DNA of 35,168 nt, taken from IMG/VR virus record IMGVR_UViG_3300032132_000024, positions 1 to 35,168 of that record; one strand, 5' to 3'. The DNA is from a virus. This document shows positions 28,843-35,168 of the stretch, in pieces; positions within the stretch are counted from its first letter, which is position 1; each line of letters begins with the position of its first letter. Below the pieces are notes generated by a model. It had not been told where the DNA came from. It saw only the letters and a program-made list of their open reading frames with translations, and did not search any database. The position numbers and the translations under genes were made by a program.

Positions 28843-28876
28843 CACTTCACACGGGGGGTGCGCATCCTACACGCAC
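28840..28876 (+). promoter_or_regulatory. Conserved post-gene RNA hairpin, copy 2
   Basis: GTGCG (28858-28862) and CGCAC (28872-28876) close the loop CATCCTACA. The stem has changed at two pairs against copy 1 (27416) while remaining paired, and the loop is kept except for two bases. Confidence 0.6.
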
Positions 28877-28895
28877 ACCGAAAGGAACACAGAAC

Positions 28896-29114
28896 ATGAC
28901 GAACGAACACCAATGTTGCGAGAGTGTTAGAGAGAGCGGACAATGGCCCCGATACCACCAATGCAAACGCAAGGCGGTCAAGGAGGGATACTGCAAGCAG
29001 CATCACCCCGATGCTGTTGAGGCGAGGCGGTACAAGGCCGTCGCGCGATATGAGGAAAGGCGGTTGAGAATGCTCCTACTAGACAAAGCATTTGCCGACA
29101 AGTACTACGAATAA
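28896..29114 (+). CDS. Small Cys/His zinc-finger-like protein (paralogue B)
   Basis: The protein has 72 residues from ATG 28896, preceded by AAAGGAACACAGAACATG-type spacing. The core C-C-E-S-V-R-E-S-G, then R-Y-H-Q-C-K-R and G-Y-C-K-Q-H-H-P-D-A-V is shared with 22222, giving a conserved C and H set suited to zinc. The C-terminus is a basic, Arg/Leu-rich helix. Two copies at different early promoters suggest duplication of the promoter-gene unit. Confidence 0.7.
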   Translation: MTNEHQCCESVRESGQWPRYHQCKRKAVKEGYCKQHHPDAVEARRYKAVARYEERRLRMLLLDKAFADKYYE

Positions 29115-29144
29115 AACAACACGAACAACGAAGGAACTAAGAAC
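29115..29144 (+). promoter_or_regulatory. A/C-rich translation leader without its own promoter
   Basis: AACAACACGAACAACG, then AAGGAACTAAGAACATG, matches the leaders after the promoters at 22.15, 26.8 and 28.5 kb. Here it sits in the middle of an operon, right after a stop, so the element works as a modular initiation signal. Confidence 0.6.
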
Positions 29145-29402
29145 ATGAGGACACTCGAAAACATGCAACTGCCGGACAGGCTCAAGCGTGGCGACCGCTT
29201 AACGTGGGACGGTGGCCCGGTGTGTACCGTGGTTAGCATCCACAATCGACGCCGCGACGAATACGGCCAGCCATACTACACGCTGCATTGTGGGCGATGG
29301 GTTGACGCCGCCGGATGGGCACGACCCGCGCAGGACTCCAAGCAGCGCACACGCGACCAGCTCCAAGAGCAGGGCTACACGTTCGTAGGGGGTGCGGAAT
29401 GA
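29145..29402 (+). CDS. Small protein, function unknown
   Basis: The protein has 85 residues with the leader just described upstream. It is beta-rich (G-D-R-L-T-W-D-G-G-P-V-C-T-V-V-S-I-H, then Q-P-Y-Y-T-L-H-C-G-R-W-V-D) and looks like a small SH3/barrel-like domain. Function unknown. Confidence 0.65.
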   Translation: MRTLENMQLPDRLKRGDRLTWDGGPVCTVVSIHNRRRDEYGQPYYTLHCGRWVDAAGWARPAQDSKQRTRDQLQEQGYTFVGGAE

Positions 29403-29617
29403 ATCGCCCCCGGCCAAAGGTGACAGTCGAGCACGCGACGGAAGCACGCAAGGCGATTGAGGGGATCATCGCCGCGCATGTTCAGTCCTACGAGAATCAG
29501 ACGGGGCTTCTAGTTGACATGCTGTACGTCAGCCGGGACTCGTTCTGGACGGACGACGGGCGCAAGCCGCTTGTCGATATCGTCCGCGTAGAAGCTAAGG
29601 TGGTGCTCCGTGACTAG
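29399..29617 (+). CDS. Small protein, function unknown
   Basis: The protein has 72 residues from ATG 29399, overlapping the previous stop as ATGA; a longer frame from 29315 lies in the previous gene. It has a helix (H-A-T-E-A-R-K-A-I-E-G-I-I-A-A-H) and then strand segments. Function unknown. Confidence 0.6.
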   Translation: MNRPRPKVTVEHATEARKAIEGIIAAHVQSYENQTGLLVDMLYVSRDSFWTDDGRKPLVDIVRVEAKVVLRD

Positions 29618-29810
29618 CGACCAAGTTGAGAACGTGTCTGTAATGCACAATCTGGACGGCTCGAAAAATATCTGTCTCCGCACGGGCGGAGCGGGGCCGC
29701 AGTCGTTCAGCATCGTATTCATGCGGGGTGCGTCGGTCGATAGTGTCGCGGAGTTATTGCGGCACGTTGCCGACGCGCTGGAGATGCATGGGCGCAAGGT
29801 GGAGGGGTGA
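29610..29810 (+). CDS. Small protein, function unknown
   Basis: The protein has 66 residues from GTG 29610, overlapping the previous gene by 8 nt. Mixed strands and a C-terminal helix (V-A-E-L-L-R-H-V-A-D-A-L). It ends just before the methyltransferase. Function unknown. Confidence 0.55.
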   Translation: MTSDQVENVSVMHNLDGSKNICLRTGGAGPQSFSIVFMRGASVDSVAELLRHVADALEMHGRKVEG

Positions 29811-29813
29811 ACC

Positions 29814-31013
29814 GTGGCGGCATTCTACAACGAGCACGACAAGGGGGCAGCGCAATGGCTAAGGGAACTCATAAAAGACGGATTAATAGCGGACGGGGTA
29901 GTCGATGAGCGGGACATCCGAGACATCGCCCCGGCCGACCTCGACGGATTTACGCAATGTCACTTTTTCGCAGGCATTGGCGGATGGCCTCTCGGCCTCA
30001 GAATGGCTAATTGGCCCGACGACCGACCCGTCTGGACAGGCTCGTGTCCATGTCAGCCATTTAGTGTCGCCGGAAAGGGTGGAGGGGTTGACGATGAGAG
30101 ACACCTGTGGCCCGCTTTTCGGTGGCTCATCGCCCAGCGCAGACCTGCAAGCGTCTTTGGCGAACAGGTTGCAAGCCGCGACGGGCGTGAATGGGTCGCC
30201 GGAGTACACGCTGACTTGGAAGCAATGGGATATGTTTGCGGGGTTGCAGATATGTGCGCTGCGGGCTTCGGCGCGGCCCACATCCGACAGCGATTGTGGT
30301 GGGTGGCCTACGGTGACGGCTCTGGTGGGGTACGGAACGGACGACAGTCCGACGAACCAGAGGAACAGTCCATCGACCAGCACCCTAGTAAAGGGGTGGA
30401 CTTCGCCAATAGCGCGGGACCACAAGGGCCACACGAAGACGGAGGCGCACCCAGAGGGATTCACTCAGACTCTGGCAAACGACGTGGAGCAAGCGGGGTG
30501 GCCGACGCCGATGAGCAGCGATCAGAACGACAGGCAAAAGTCGGAAAATTGGCAAGGGGGCGATCTTCCATCAATGTCGAAGTTGACTGGAGCCGCGCAG
30601 TCTGGTGGCCCTGTCGAGACGGGAAAGCAAGGCGAGTTCCTGCCAGATGGGTGGAGGACGCCGACCGAGGCCGAGACTCACAATCAGGATTACTCCACGC
30701 AGATATACCTCCAGAATCAAGCACAGACGGCGGGGTGGGTAAGCCCGACATCGCAGGATCACTCGAGGGGCAGCAAGCCGCCACGCCCACAGGACAGAGG
30801 GGTACCACTAAGCCAGCAGGCGACAATACAAAACCTCCGCCTGCCCGACATGGAAGGCTGGAAGTTGAACCCGCGCTTTTCCCTCTGGCTGATGGGATAC
30901 CCGGACGAGTGGGCCTGCTGCGGGGAGCGGGCAATGCAATCGTACCGCAAGTCGCGAAAGCGTTCATCGAAGCAGCAGAAGGCGCAAGAGAAGAAATAGG
31001 AGGTAAAAAATGA
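29814..31013 (+). CDS. DNA cytosine-C5 methyltransferase
   Basis: The protein has 399 residues from GTG 29814. Motifs of the family occur in order: motif I F-F-A-G-I-G-G-W (51-58), motif IV G-S-C-P-C-Q-P-F-S (catalytic Cys80), motif VI F-G-E-Q-V with Glu117, motif VIII I-R-Q-R-L-W (157-162) and motif X R-G-A-G-N-A-I-V-P-Q-V near the end. The middle is a low-complexity target-recognition region with repeated V-A-D-A-D-like units. It adds methyl to C5 of cytosine, probably protecting phage DNA from host restriction. No matching nuclease is nearby. A second long frame is open through it (next entry). Confidence 0.93.
   Translation: MAAFYNEHDKGAAQWLRELIKDGLIADGVVDERDIRDIAPADLDGFTQCHFFAGIGGWPLGLRMANWPDDRPVWTGSCPCQPFSVAGKGGGVDDERHLWPAFRWLIAQRRPASVFGEQVASRDGREWVAGVHADLEAMGYVCGVADMCAAGFGAAHIRQRLWWVAYGDGSGGVRNGRQSDEPEEQSIDQHPSKGVDFANSAGPQGPHEDGGAPRGIHSDSGKRRGASGVADADEQRSERQAKVGKLARGRSSINVEVDWSRAVWWPCRDGKARRVPARWVEDADRGRDSQSGLLHADIPPESSTDGGVGKPDIAGSLEGQQAATPTGQRGTTKPAGDNTKPPPARHGRLEVEPALFPLADGIPGRVGLLRGAGNAIVPQVAKAFIEAAEGAREEIGGKK
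30094..30999 (+). CDS. Nested ORF in another frame of the methyltransferase (WPTP-repeat protein)
   Basis: A frame with no stop from 29905 to 30999 lies wholly inside the methyltransferase gene, offset by +1. ATG 30094 has GGAGGGG 6 nt upstream, giving 301 residues. The product has repeated G-W-[PTRV]-[TSV]-P blocks (five, 30-40 residues apart), an N-terminal T-L-T-W-K-Q-W-D-M, A-L-R-A-S-A-R-P-T-S and a C-terminal L-N-P-R-F-S-L-W-L-M-G-Y-P-D-E-W. I recall phage proteins with the same W-P-T-P and L-N-P-x-[FW]-x-x-W-L-M-G-[FY]-P pattern. But the methyltransferase repeats V-A-D-A in the same DNA, so the repeat may be a shadow. Either an overprinted gene or a conserved open shadow. Confidence 0.5.
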   Translation: MRDTCGPLFGGSSPSADLQASLANRLQAATGVNGSPEYTLTWKQWDMFAGLQICALRASARPTSDSDCGGWPTVTALVGYGTDDSPTNQRNSPSTSTLVKGWTSPIARDHKGHTKTEAHPEGFTQTLANDVEQAGWPTPMSSDQNDRQKSENWQGGDLPSMSKLTGAAQSGGPVETGKQGEFLPDGWRTPTEAETHNQDYSTQIYLQNQAQTAGWVSPTSQDHSRGSKPPRPQDRGVPLSQQATIQNLRLPDMEGWKLNPRFSLWLMGYPDEWACCGERAMQSYRKSRKRSSKQQKAQEKK

Positions 31014-31408
31014 ACACGGCCGCATTTGATTGTAAGGGTTGCGGGGTTTTGCTGGAGGCCGAGCCGGGGGCGACGGGTCTAGCTTGCCCTAAGTGCGGAA
31101 CGGAGGTTGTCGGCGTGGATGTTGGGGGCAGAATAGGTCTTTGGTCGCGGGGGTCTGGTGGCCGGGCGCTACAGATAGTCGGTGCCCTGCACTTCCTGTG
31201 GACTACGTTTGTCCTGTTTACCCCGCTTGCCGCCTTGTCCGACATCCCATCGTTTTCTGACGGTTCATCTCACGCGGTTTTCCTGATTGTGGCCGCTCCG
31301 GTGTTGGTTGTAGTTGCGGCGTGCGGCCCGATGCTCGGCGTTTTTGCGATGGTGTACGGGGCGCGTGTTGCGCTCGCAGATGCAACGAAGAAAAGAGGCA
31401 TAAAATGA
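31010..31408 (+). CDS. Zinc-ribbon membrane protein
   Basis: The protein has 132 residues; AGGAGG lies 8 nt upstream. C-K-G-C at the start and C-P-K-C at about 27-30 make a zinc ribbon. Two hydrophobic segments follow (about 55-75 and 90-115). This layout is like small cytoplasmic-face zinc-ribbon/membrane proteins. Function unknown. Confidence 0.65.
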   Translation: MNTAAFDCKGCGVLLEAEPGATGLACPKCGTEVVGVDVGGRIGLWSRGSGGRALQIVGALHFLWTTFVLFTPLAALSDIPSFSDGSSHAVFLIVAAPVLVVVAACGPMLGVFAMVYGARVALADATKKRGIK

Positions 31409-31698
31409 AACCACTAGAACATAAACCAACAATGAAACAGATACGCGTCAAGGTCGGGATACTGCGGGCGTGTCGCCCGACCCCGGCCCTGCTGGAGACG
31501 ATACGGGAGGCGATTGAAAACTGCGACCACCGAGTCGGCGGCGTAGAAGTTAAGATCGTCCGCGTGCCCGTGCCGAAAGAAAAAGAGCGCGTACCGATGC
31601 CGCCCATCAAGGACAAGTTAAGCAAGCGGGACGAGGACAGGCTCCGCAAGGCGATAGGTGGCGCAGTATGCCGCGTGAGGGGGTCTTCCAATGGATAA
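31405..31698 (+). CDS. Small basic protein, function unknown
   Basis: The protein has 97 residues, start overlapping the previous stop as ATGA. It is basic with I-R-V-K-V-G-I-L-R-A-C-R-P-T-P-A at the start and a proline/charged middle (V-P-V-P-K-E-K-E-R-V-P-M-P-P). Function unknown. Confidence 0.6.
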   Translation: MKPLEHKPTMKQIRVKVGILRACRPTPALLETIREAIENCDHRVGGVEVKIVRVPVPKEKERVPMPPIKDKLSKRDEDRLRKAIGGAVCRVRGSSNG

Positions 31699-31936
31699 CC
31701 CACACACAGACGAGCCAGACGTTCTCGATTGCCCCAAATGCAAGCAGCCCGGCGAGAGCATGGGGAGCGCGTTTGAGCCGGACACGCAGACTTACACATG
31801 CGCGGCCCGGTGTTTGCGGTGCGAGATCATATGGACGGACACGCACGACGACGACGGCCACGTGGAGACATCGTGGAAACCGGACAGAGACATAACACAC
31901 AACTCCCGTTTGGAGTTTGGAGGAGGTTGGGAGTAA
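31691..31936 (+). CDS. Small zinc-finger-like protein
   Basis: The protein has 81 residues. C-P-K-C (about 14-17) and C-L-R-C (about 41-44) with acidic segments between suggest a zinc ribbon. It overlaps the previous gene by 8 nt and the next by 1 nt (TAATG). The C-terminus is acidic. Function unknown. Confidence 0.6.
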   Translation: MDNPHTDEPDVLDCPKCKQPGESMGSAFEPDTQTYTCAARCLRCEIIWTDTHDDDGHVETSWKPDRDITHNSRLEFGGGWE

Positions 31937-32352
31937 TGCTCGACGGCTCTCCATTCGCACCGATACCGGGGTTCCGGCGTCCCGACCTGTTCGCGGAGGG
32001 GTGCGACGATTTCGTTACAGACGACTCCGTGGCGTTCCTCGATAAGTACCCCGTGTCACCGGGACATCTGCTGGTTGTGCCGCGCCGGGTTGTTGCGTCC
32101 GTGTATGATCTGCCAGCGTGCGAGTATAATGACCTGTGGAGGCTCGTCAGGCGGTGTAGGACGGCGTTTAACGAGGGAAGGCTAGGCCTAGTACCTGACG
32201 GGTACAACATCGGCTTAAACGACGGCACAGCGGCGGGACAGACAATCGACCACGCGCATATTCACATCATCCCGCGATACAGGGGCGACGTGGAGGACGC
32301 ACGCGGCGGTATCCGATGGGTGAAGCCGGGCAAGGCTAATTACTGGGGGTGA
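31936..32352 (+). CDS. HIT-family hydrolase
   Basis: The protein has 138 residues; AGGAGG lies 9 nt before ATG 31936. The histidine-triad signature H-A-H-I-H-I-I-P (106-113), preceded by N-I-G-L-N-D-G-T-A-A-G-Q-T, is the active site of nucleotidyl hydrolases that cleave phosphoramidate or AMP/dinucleotide bonds. F-L-D-K-Y-P-V-S-P-G-H-L-L-V-V-P at about 34-49 matches the family's N-terminal half. In a phage it may act in nucleotide metabolism or on modified DNA; the substrate is unknown. Confidence 0.9.
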   Translation: MLDGSPFAPIPGFRRPDLFAEGCDDFVTDDSVAFLDKYPVSPGHLLVVPRRVVASVYDLPACEYNDLWRLVRRCRTAFNEGRLGLVPDGYNIGLNDGTAAGQTIDHAHIHIIPRYRGDVEDARGGIRWVKPGKANYWG

Positions 32353-32447
32353 AAGATCGCGCGTCAGCTATCCTGCTTGTGTTCCTCATGCTTGCCACGC
32401 TCGGTATTTATTCCGCGCTTGTGGTGGTCATGTTCTGCACGTTCTAA
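32349..32447 (+). CDS. Mini membrane protein
   Basis: The protein has 32 residues from GTG 32349, overlapping the HIT stop. A charged start (K-D-R) leads into a hydrophobic segment (A-I-L-L-V-F-L-M-L-A-T-L-G-I) and further to V-V-V-M-F-C-T-F, with no other polar stretch. It may be a single-pass membrane peptide at the end of the accessory operon. Confidence 0.45.
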   Translation: MKDRASAILLVFLMLATLGIYSALVVVMFCTF

Positions 32448-32612
32448 CGCGCCGATTTGATCGTTTCATTTTCGGAAATTCGCAGGGCCGAGAGGGGGTA
32501 CGGTTTTGACCCGAAAAAAAACCACTTTGGAAAATAAACGGACTTGATAATGCATCGAATCTGCACGTTTGCCCGCTGTTCATAGGGCTAGATCTACGCG
32601 CCGAAAAATGAG

Positions 32613-32668
32613 CTTAAGCGGTACTTAAGTTGCACTTAAGTTCAACCAACCAGAACCAGAACCAGAAC
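32613..32668. repeat. Second iteron array, non-coding, upstream of the portal promoter
   Basis: Three tandem 11-bp repeats (32613-32623, 32624-32634, 32635-32645), then CCAAC, then CAGAAC three times (32651-32668). This is the same architecture as at 23345-23406 inside the initiator gene (CATAAC there). One frame even reads L-S-S-T-N-Q-N-Q-N-Q-N-K, like the initiator linker, but a stop lies just upstream, so it is not coding. The surrounding 367 bp hold no gene. It may be a second origin or a switch site. Confidence 0.6.
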
Positions 32669-32748
32669 AAGACTAGTAGAGTGTAAATATACAGAGTGTG
32701 ATCGAACGCTGTTCGTCGCCCCCTGTGACCGTGTTCCATGGCGTGCGT

Positions 32749-32814
32749 TTGTACGGCTGCGCGTAGTCGGCTATCATTCCCCCGAATGCACACAACACCG
32801 GGAGAAGGATAATC
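32749..32814 (+). promoter_or_regulatory. Promoter for the late head/tail operon
   Basis: -35 TTGTAC (32749-32754) and -10 TATCAT (32772-32777) are 17 bp apart; the predicted start is about 32784. GGGAGAAGG follows as ribosome site before ATG 32815. The iteron-like array is 80 bp upstream of the -35. An inverted GGTTTT/AAAACC pair lies further up (near 32501-32522). Confidence 0.55.
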
Positions 32815-34380
32815 ATGGCTGGCGACGACTACTGGGGGCGGGGGAACGTGATCGGCAATATGCCGCTCGATCTTACTGGCAAGATGGATTCCACATCCAC
32901 GCCGGAAGATATCATCCTCAAGCAGATGCACCCCGTACTGGCTGCACGCGGCCCACAGATCGCAATTAACCACCTCGCCTATGGAGGCGGTCGTGCGTAC
33001 ATCGCAGCCCGCCTGTCGCGCTTTGCTGGCGAGAGCGAGATTGAGTGGGACGGCGGCACACGCAAAGACGGTAGCAAGATCACGGGGCGGCTGGCACGTA
33101 GCCACCACGTCCCGCTGATACGCCGCATGGTAAACAAGCTCTCGCAGTACGTCTTCCAGACCCCACCGGGCCGCGACGGGATAGACCCCGACGTTGAGGA
33201 AGATATCACGCTCACGGGCCAACGGCTCGACCTGTTCATGCAGCAGCTTCTCGCGACGGTTGCGAGCAGTCAATGGGCATGGGTCGGCGTAGACACCCCG
33301 GCCACAGGCGCGGCGGAAATGACCGAAGCGGACAAGGTGACGGAGCGCATTCGCCCATTCTGGCGCATATACAATCCCGGCGACGTGATGGATTGGGAGT
33401 TCAACCGCACAGGCGGGCTAGAGTGGGTTAAGGTGCGCGGTGTAGAGACGATCTCTAACGGCCCCATAGGGTTGCGTACAACCCGCGAGACACGCACGAT
33501 ATGGAGCCGCGGTGAGGTTACGCGCTACACGGCGAACGAAGACGGCACCGAGATAGAGAGCAAGCAGACGAGCCCGGTCAGCATCCAGAGCGTGCCGTTC
33601 TTCCCGGTCGGCAACATATCGACCGACCCGTCAGAGATGGACGATTTAGAGGGCATGAATGCCACCGTGATGGATTTAGAAAGCGCGAACAGAGAGAACT
33701 ATTTTAAAGGCGTATACCCGCAGAAGTATCTGCCCGCGTCCGTACTGGAACACGCGAAAGAAGCATACAGCATGGAGGGGCCGGAAGCGCTGTCGATGGT
33801 CATGGGCCTTGCGTATCCCATCCTGCTTGAGCCGGGCGACCCGACGCCGGGTATCATCATGCCGGACGCATCGAGCACGGCAACGATCCGCACCGAGATC
33901 AACGAGCTAAAGGACGCGATGAAAGAGTGTTTCGGGATGATGCTCCAGAAGCAGACGCGGCAAGCTGAATCCGCCGAGGCTAAGGCGTGGGATCATCTCG
34001 ACGTGGAAGCGGTCATGCGCGTGAACGCCGATATGCTGGCAGACGCCGAGCGCAAGGCTGTCGCGCTATCGAGCGAGTGGGACGCATCCTTCAAAACATG
34101 GACGCCGGAATACAGCGTCGATTTCGACGTGGGCGATTTCAAGGGCGACATCGAGGCGATTGTCGCAGCGATGAACGCGACCAGCCACCCCGAAAGCGTG
34201 AAGCGCATGTTCGAGCGCAAGCTTGTCGAGCGCGTTGACCGTATCGGTTCCCGTGCCACAGTTGAAGAAATGGCCGAAATGCGCGAAGATATAGCGAGTC
34301 ACGAATCCGACCCGGTGATGATCGACATTGACGCGGCCACACAGGGCGACGAGGACGAGGGCGAAGAAGACGAGGGGTAA
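32815..34380 (+). CDS. Portal protein
   Basis: The protein has 521 residues. Size, helical C-terminus, acidic tail (D-E-D-E-G-E-E-D-E-G) and gene order (first of the structural operon, followed by scaffold and coat) fit a portal. Segments such as R-R-M-V-N-K-L-S-Q-Y-V-F, W-R-I-Y-N-P-G-D-V and T-A-T-I-R-T-E-I-N-E-L-K-D-A-M-K-E resemble DUF4055-like portals. Portal dodecamers form the DNA channel, take the terminase and later bind the connectors. Confidence is high for portal, lower for the family. Confidence 0.85.
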   Translation: MAGDDYWGRGNVIGNMPLDLTGKMDSTSTPEDIILKQMHPVLAARGPQIAINHLAYGGGRAYIAARLSRFAGESEIEWDGGTRKDGSKITGRLARSHHVPLIRRMVNKLSQYVFQTPPGRDGIDPDVEEDITLTGQRLDLFMQQLLATVASSQWAWVGVDTPATGAAEMTEADKVTERIRPFWRIYNPGDVMDWEFNRTGGLEWVKVRGVETISNGPIGLRTTRETRTIWSRGEVTRYTANEDGTEIESKQTSPVSIQSVPFFPVGNISTDPSEMDDLEGMNATVMDLESANRENYFKGVYPQKYLPASVLEHAKEAYSMEGPEALSMVMGLAYPILLEPGDPTPGIIMPDASSTATIRTEINELKDAMKECFGMMLQKQTRQAESAEAKAWDHLDVEAVMRVNADMLADAERKAVALSSEWDASFKTWTPEYSVDFDVGDFKGDIEAIVAAMNATSHPESVKRMFERKLVERVDRIGSRATVEEMAEMREDIASHESDPVMIDIDAATQGDEDEGEEDEG

Positions 34381-34393
34381 ACAATTTCACCTA

Positions 34394-34406
34394 ACCCCGG
34401 CGGGGT
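34394..34406 (+). promoter_or_regulatory. GC-rich hairpin between portal and scaffold genes
   Basis: ACCCC and GGGGT close a 3-nt loop within the 87-bp gap between portal and scaffold. A CGC/GCG-rich segment follows. No T-tract. It could tune readthrough or stabilise mRNA, as the UUCG hairpin after the coat gene may do. Confidence 0.4.
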
Positions 34407-34467
34407 GTGATTCGCTGGGAACCGCGCAACGGCACGGCGCGTAATACGTGACGAGGGAGCAGACACG

Positions 34468-35168
34468 ATGACATACGAAGACGCACAAAAGATATTGCTA
34501 GATGGCGGCGACGTTACGGACGAAGTTCGTAGCGCGTTGGGATCATTTGATCCGCAAGCGGCTATCGCGGCAGAACTGGAAAAGCAAAAGAACTCATTAG
34601 CGGCGGCGGCACGCAAGGACGCGGAAAGCAAGGCGGAAGCATTGCGGGCGCAACTTGACGAGGCACAGGCCAAGGCTGACGAGAGCGAAAGCAAGACCGG
34701 GACAGCAGCGGAGCAGCACGCGAAACAGATGAAGATTCTCGCTGACAAGATCGACGCAATGCAGGCAGAGTCCGCCGCCGACAAGGCGCAGGCGACTAAG
34801 CTCCTGCGAGATGCCGCGGTGTCAAAGGTGATCGGCTCGCAACGATTCAACCAGAAGATCGTGACGGACGACTACGCTCGACTGCTGGCGGATAGTGCAT
34901 TGGGTGGACTCGACACGGAGCAGATAAGCGACCCGGCCATTACTGGCCCGTTGTTTGACGCTCTGCGTGCGGAGAAGCCAGACCTGTTCATGGTCGATAC
35001 ACCATCTGGCGCGGGCGGCGTGGAAGGCACGGGCGGAACGGCTCCGGTGTCGCAGATTGAGGGTTCAGCCCTGCTACATACTGCGATGTCGGGTGACTTA
35101 GCATCAGCCGAGAAGGCGCTTGCTACGGTCGAGGCTGGACTGTCCGACGGTTCCGTTGATCTCACAAA
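34468..35168 (+). CDS. Capsid scaffolding protein, N-terminal part (continues at position 1)
   Basis: The whole protein has 234 residues. It begins M-T-Y-E-D-A-Q-K-I-L; the middle is an alanine/glutamate/lysine-rich coiled coil (L-R-A-Q-L-D-E-A-Q-A-K-A, then A-K-Q-M-K-I-L-A-D-K-I-D-A-M-Q-A). A globular C-terminal part ends at 131 on the far side of the join. Placement between portal and coat, coiled-coil core and lack of a protease motif fit an internal scaffold. GAGGGAGC lies 8 nt before the ATG. Confidence 0.8.
   Translation, partial: MTYEDAQKILLDGGDVTDEVRSALGSFDPQAAIAAELEKQKNSLAAAARKDAESKAEALRAQLDEAQAKADESESKTGTAAEQHAKQMKILADKIDAMQAESAADKAQATKLLRDAAVSKVIGSQRFNQKIVTDDYARLLADSALGGLDTEQISDPAITGPLFDALRAEKPDLFMVDTPSGAGGVEGTGGTAPVSQIEGSALLHTAMSGDLASAEKALATVEAGLSDGSVDLT
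35042..35168. repeat. Terminal direct repeat (assembly circle closure), right copy
   Basis: Identical to 1-127. See that entry; most likely the same locus read twice at the ends of a circular contig. Confidence 0.95.

Noticed and set aside
29883-30464. Minus-strand ORF of 193 codons inside the methyltransferase
   Set aside because: No motif and no start signal; the plus-strand methyltransferase explains this DNA.
32614-33273. Minus-strand ORF of 219 codons ending in F-W-F-W-F-W-L
   Set aside because: It runs antisense to the start of the portal gene and its F-W repeat is only the complement of the CAGAAC hexamers in the second iteron array.

Overview
The window is a complete circular phage genome of about 35,041 bp. 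Its first and last 127 bases are identical, and the scaffold-protein gene reads straight across the join. The order terminase - portal - scaffold - coat - connectors - tail tube - tape measure is that of a long-tailed, siphovirus-like phage. I see no integrase or lysogeny repressor, no recognisable endolysin, no tRNA and no CRISPR. The host cannot be named from sequence alone. Sec signal peptides, one lipobox and many Thr-Asn and Gly-rich secreted proteins suggest a diderm host; a Verrucomicrobiota/Kiritimatiellota/Lentisphaerota-type host is only a guess.

Layout on the circle: (1) A late head and tail operon starts at a sigma70-like promoter near 32.75 kb and runs through portal, scaffold, coat, connectors, a very large minor head (MuF-like) protein, tail terminator, tube, assembly protein, tape measure and distal tail to 12.3 kb. 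(2) A leftward early block (16.66 to 12.36 kb) holds many small proteins, an ERF-type annealing recombinase, a metallophosphoesterase, an HTH-like protein and several mini membrane proteins. (3) A rightward block (16.9 to 22.0 kb) holds secreted fibre or receptor-binding-like proteins and a putative lysis/envelope cassette. (4) A rightward replication and packaging block (22.2 to 26.7 kb) has a DUF1376-type initiator, DnaB-like helicase, VRR-NUC-like nuclease and the small and large terminase. (5) A rightward accessory block (26.9 to 32.4 kb) lies between terL and portal. It holds an SSB-like DUF3127 protein, a cytosine-C5 methyltransferase with a long nested ORF, a HIT hydrolase and many small proteins.

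The most unusual features are regulatory. Two promoter families, one sigma70-like (TAGACA/TTGCCG, 17 bp, CATTCT/TAATCT) and one sigma54-like (GG-N10-GC), sit on both strands. In each, the predicted transcription start falls on an upstream ATG, followed by an A/C-rich leader of repeated AAC/GAAC units, a Shine-Dalgarno and a GAACATG start. Two covarying hairpins follow small early genes. An iteron array (three 11-bp repeats, then CATAAC hexamers) inside the initiator gene is duplicated as a non-coding copy upstream of the portal operon. On the protein side, the minor head protein carries two HExxH domains, and at least seven structural-block or fibre-block proteins begin with Sec or lipoprotein signals.
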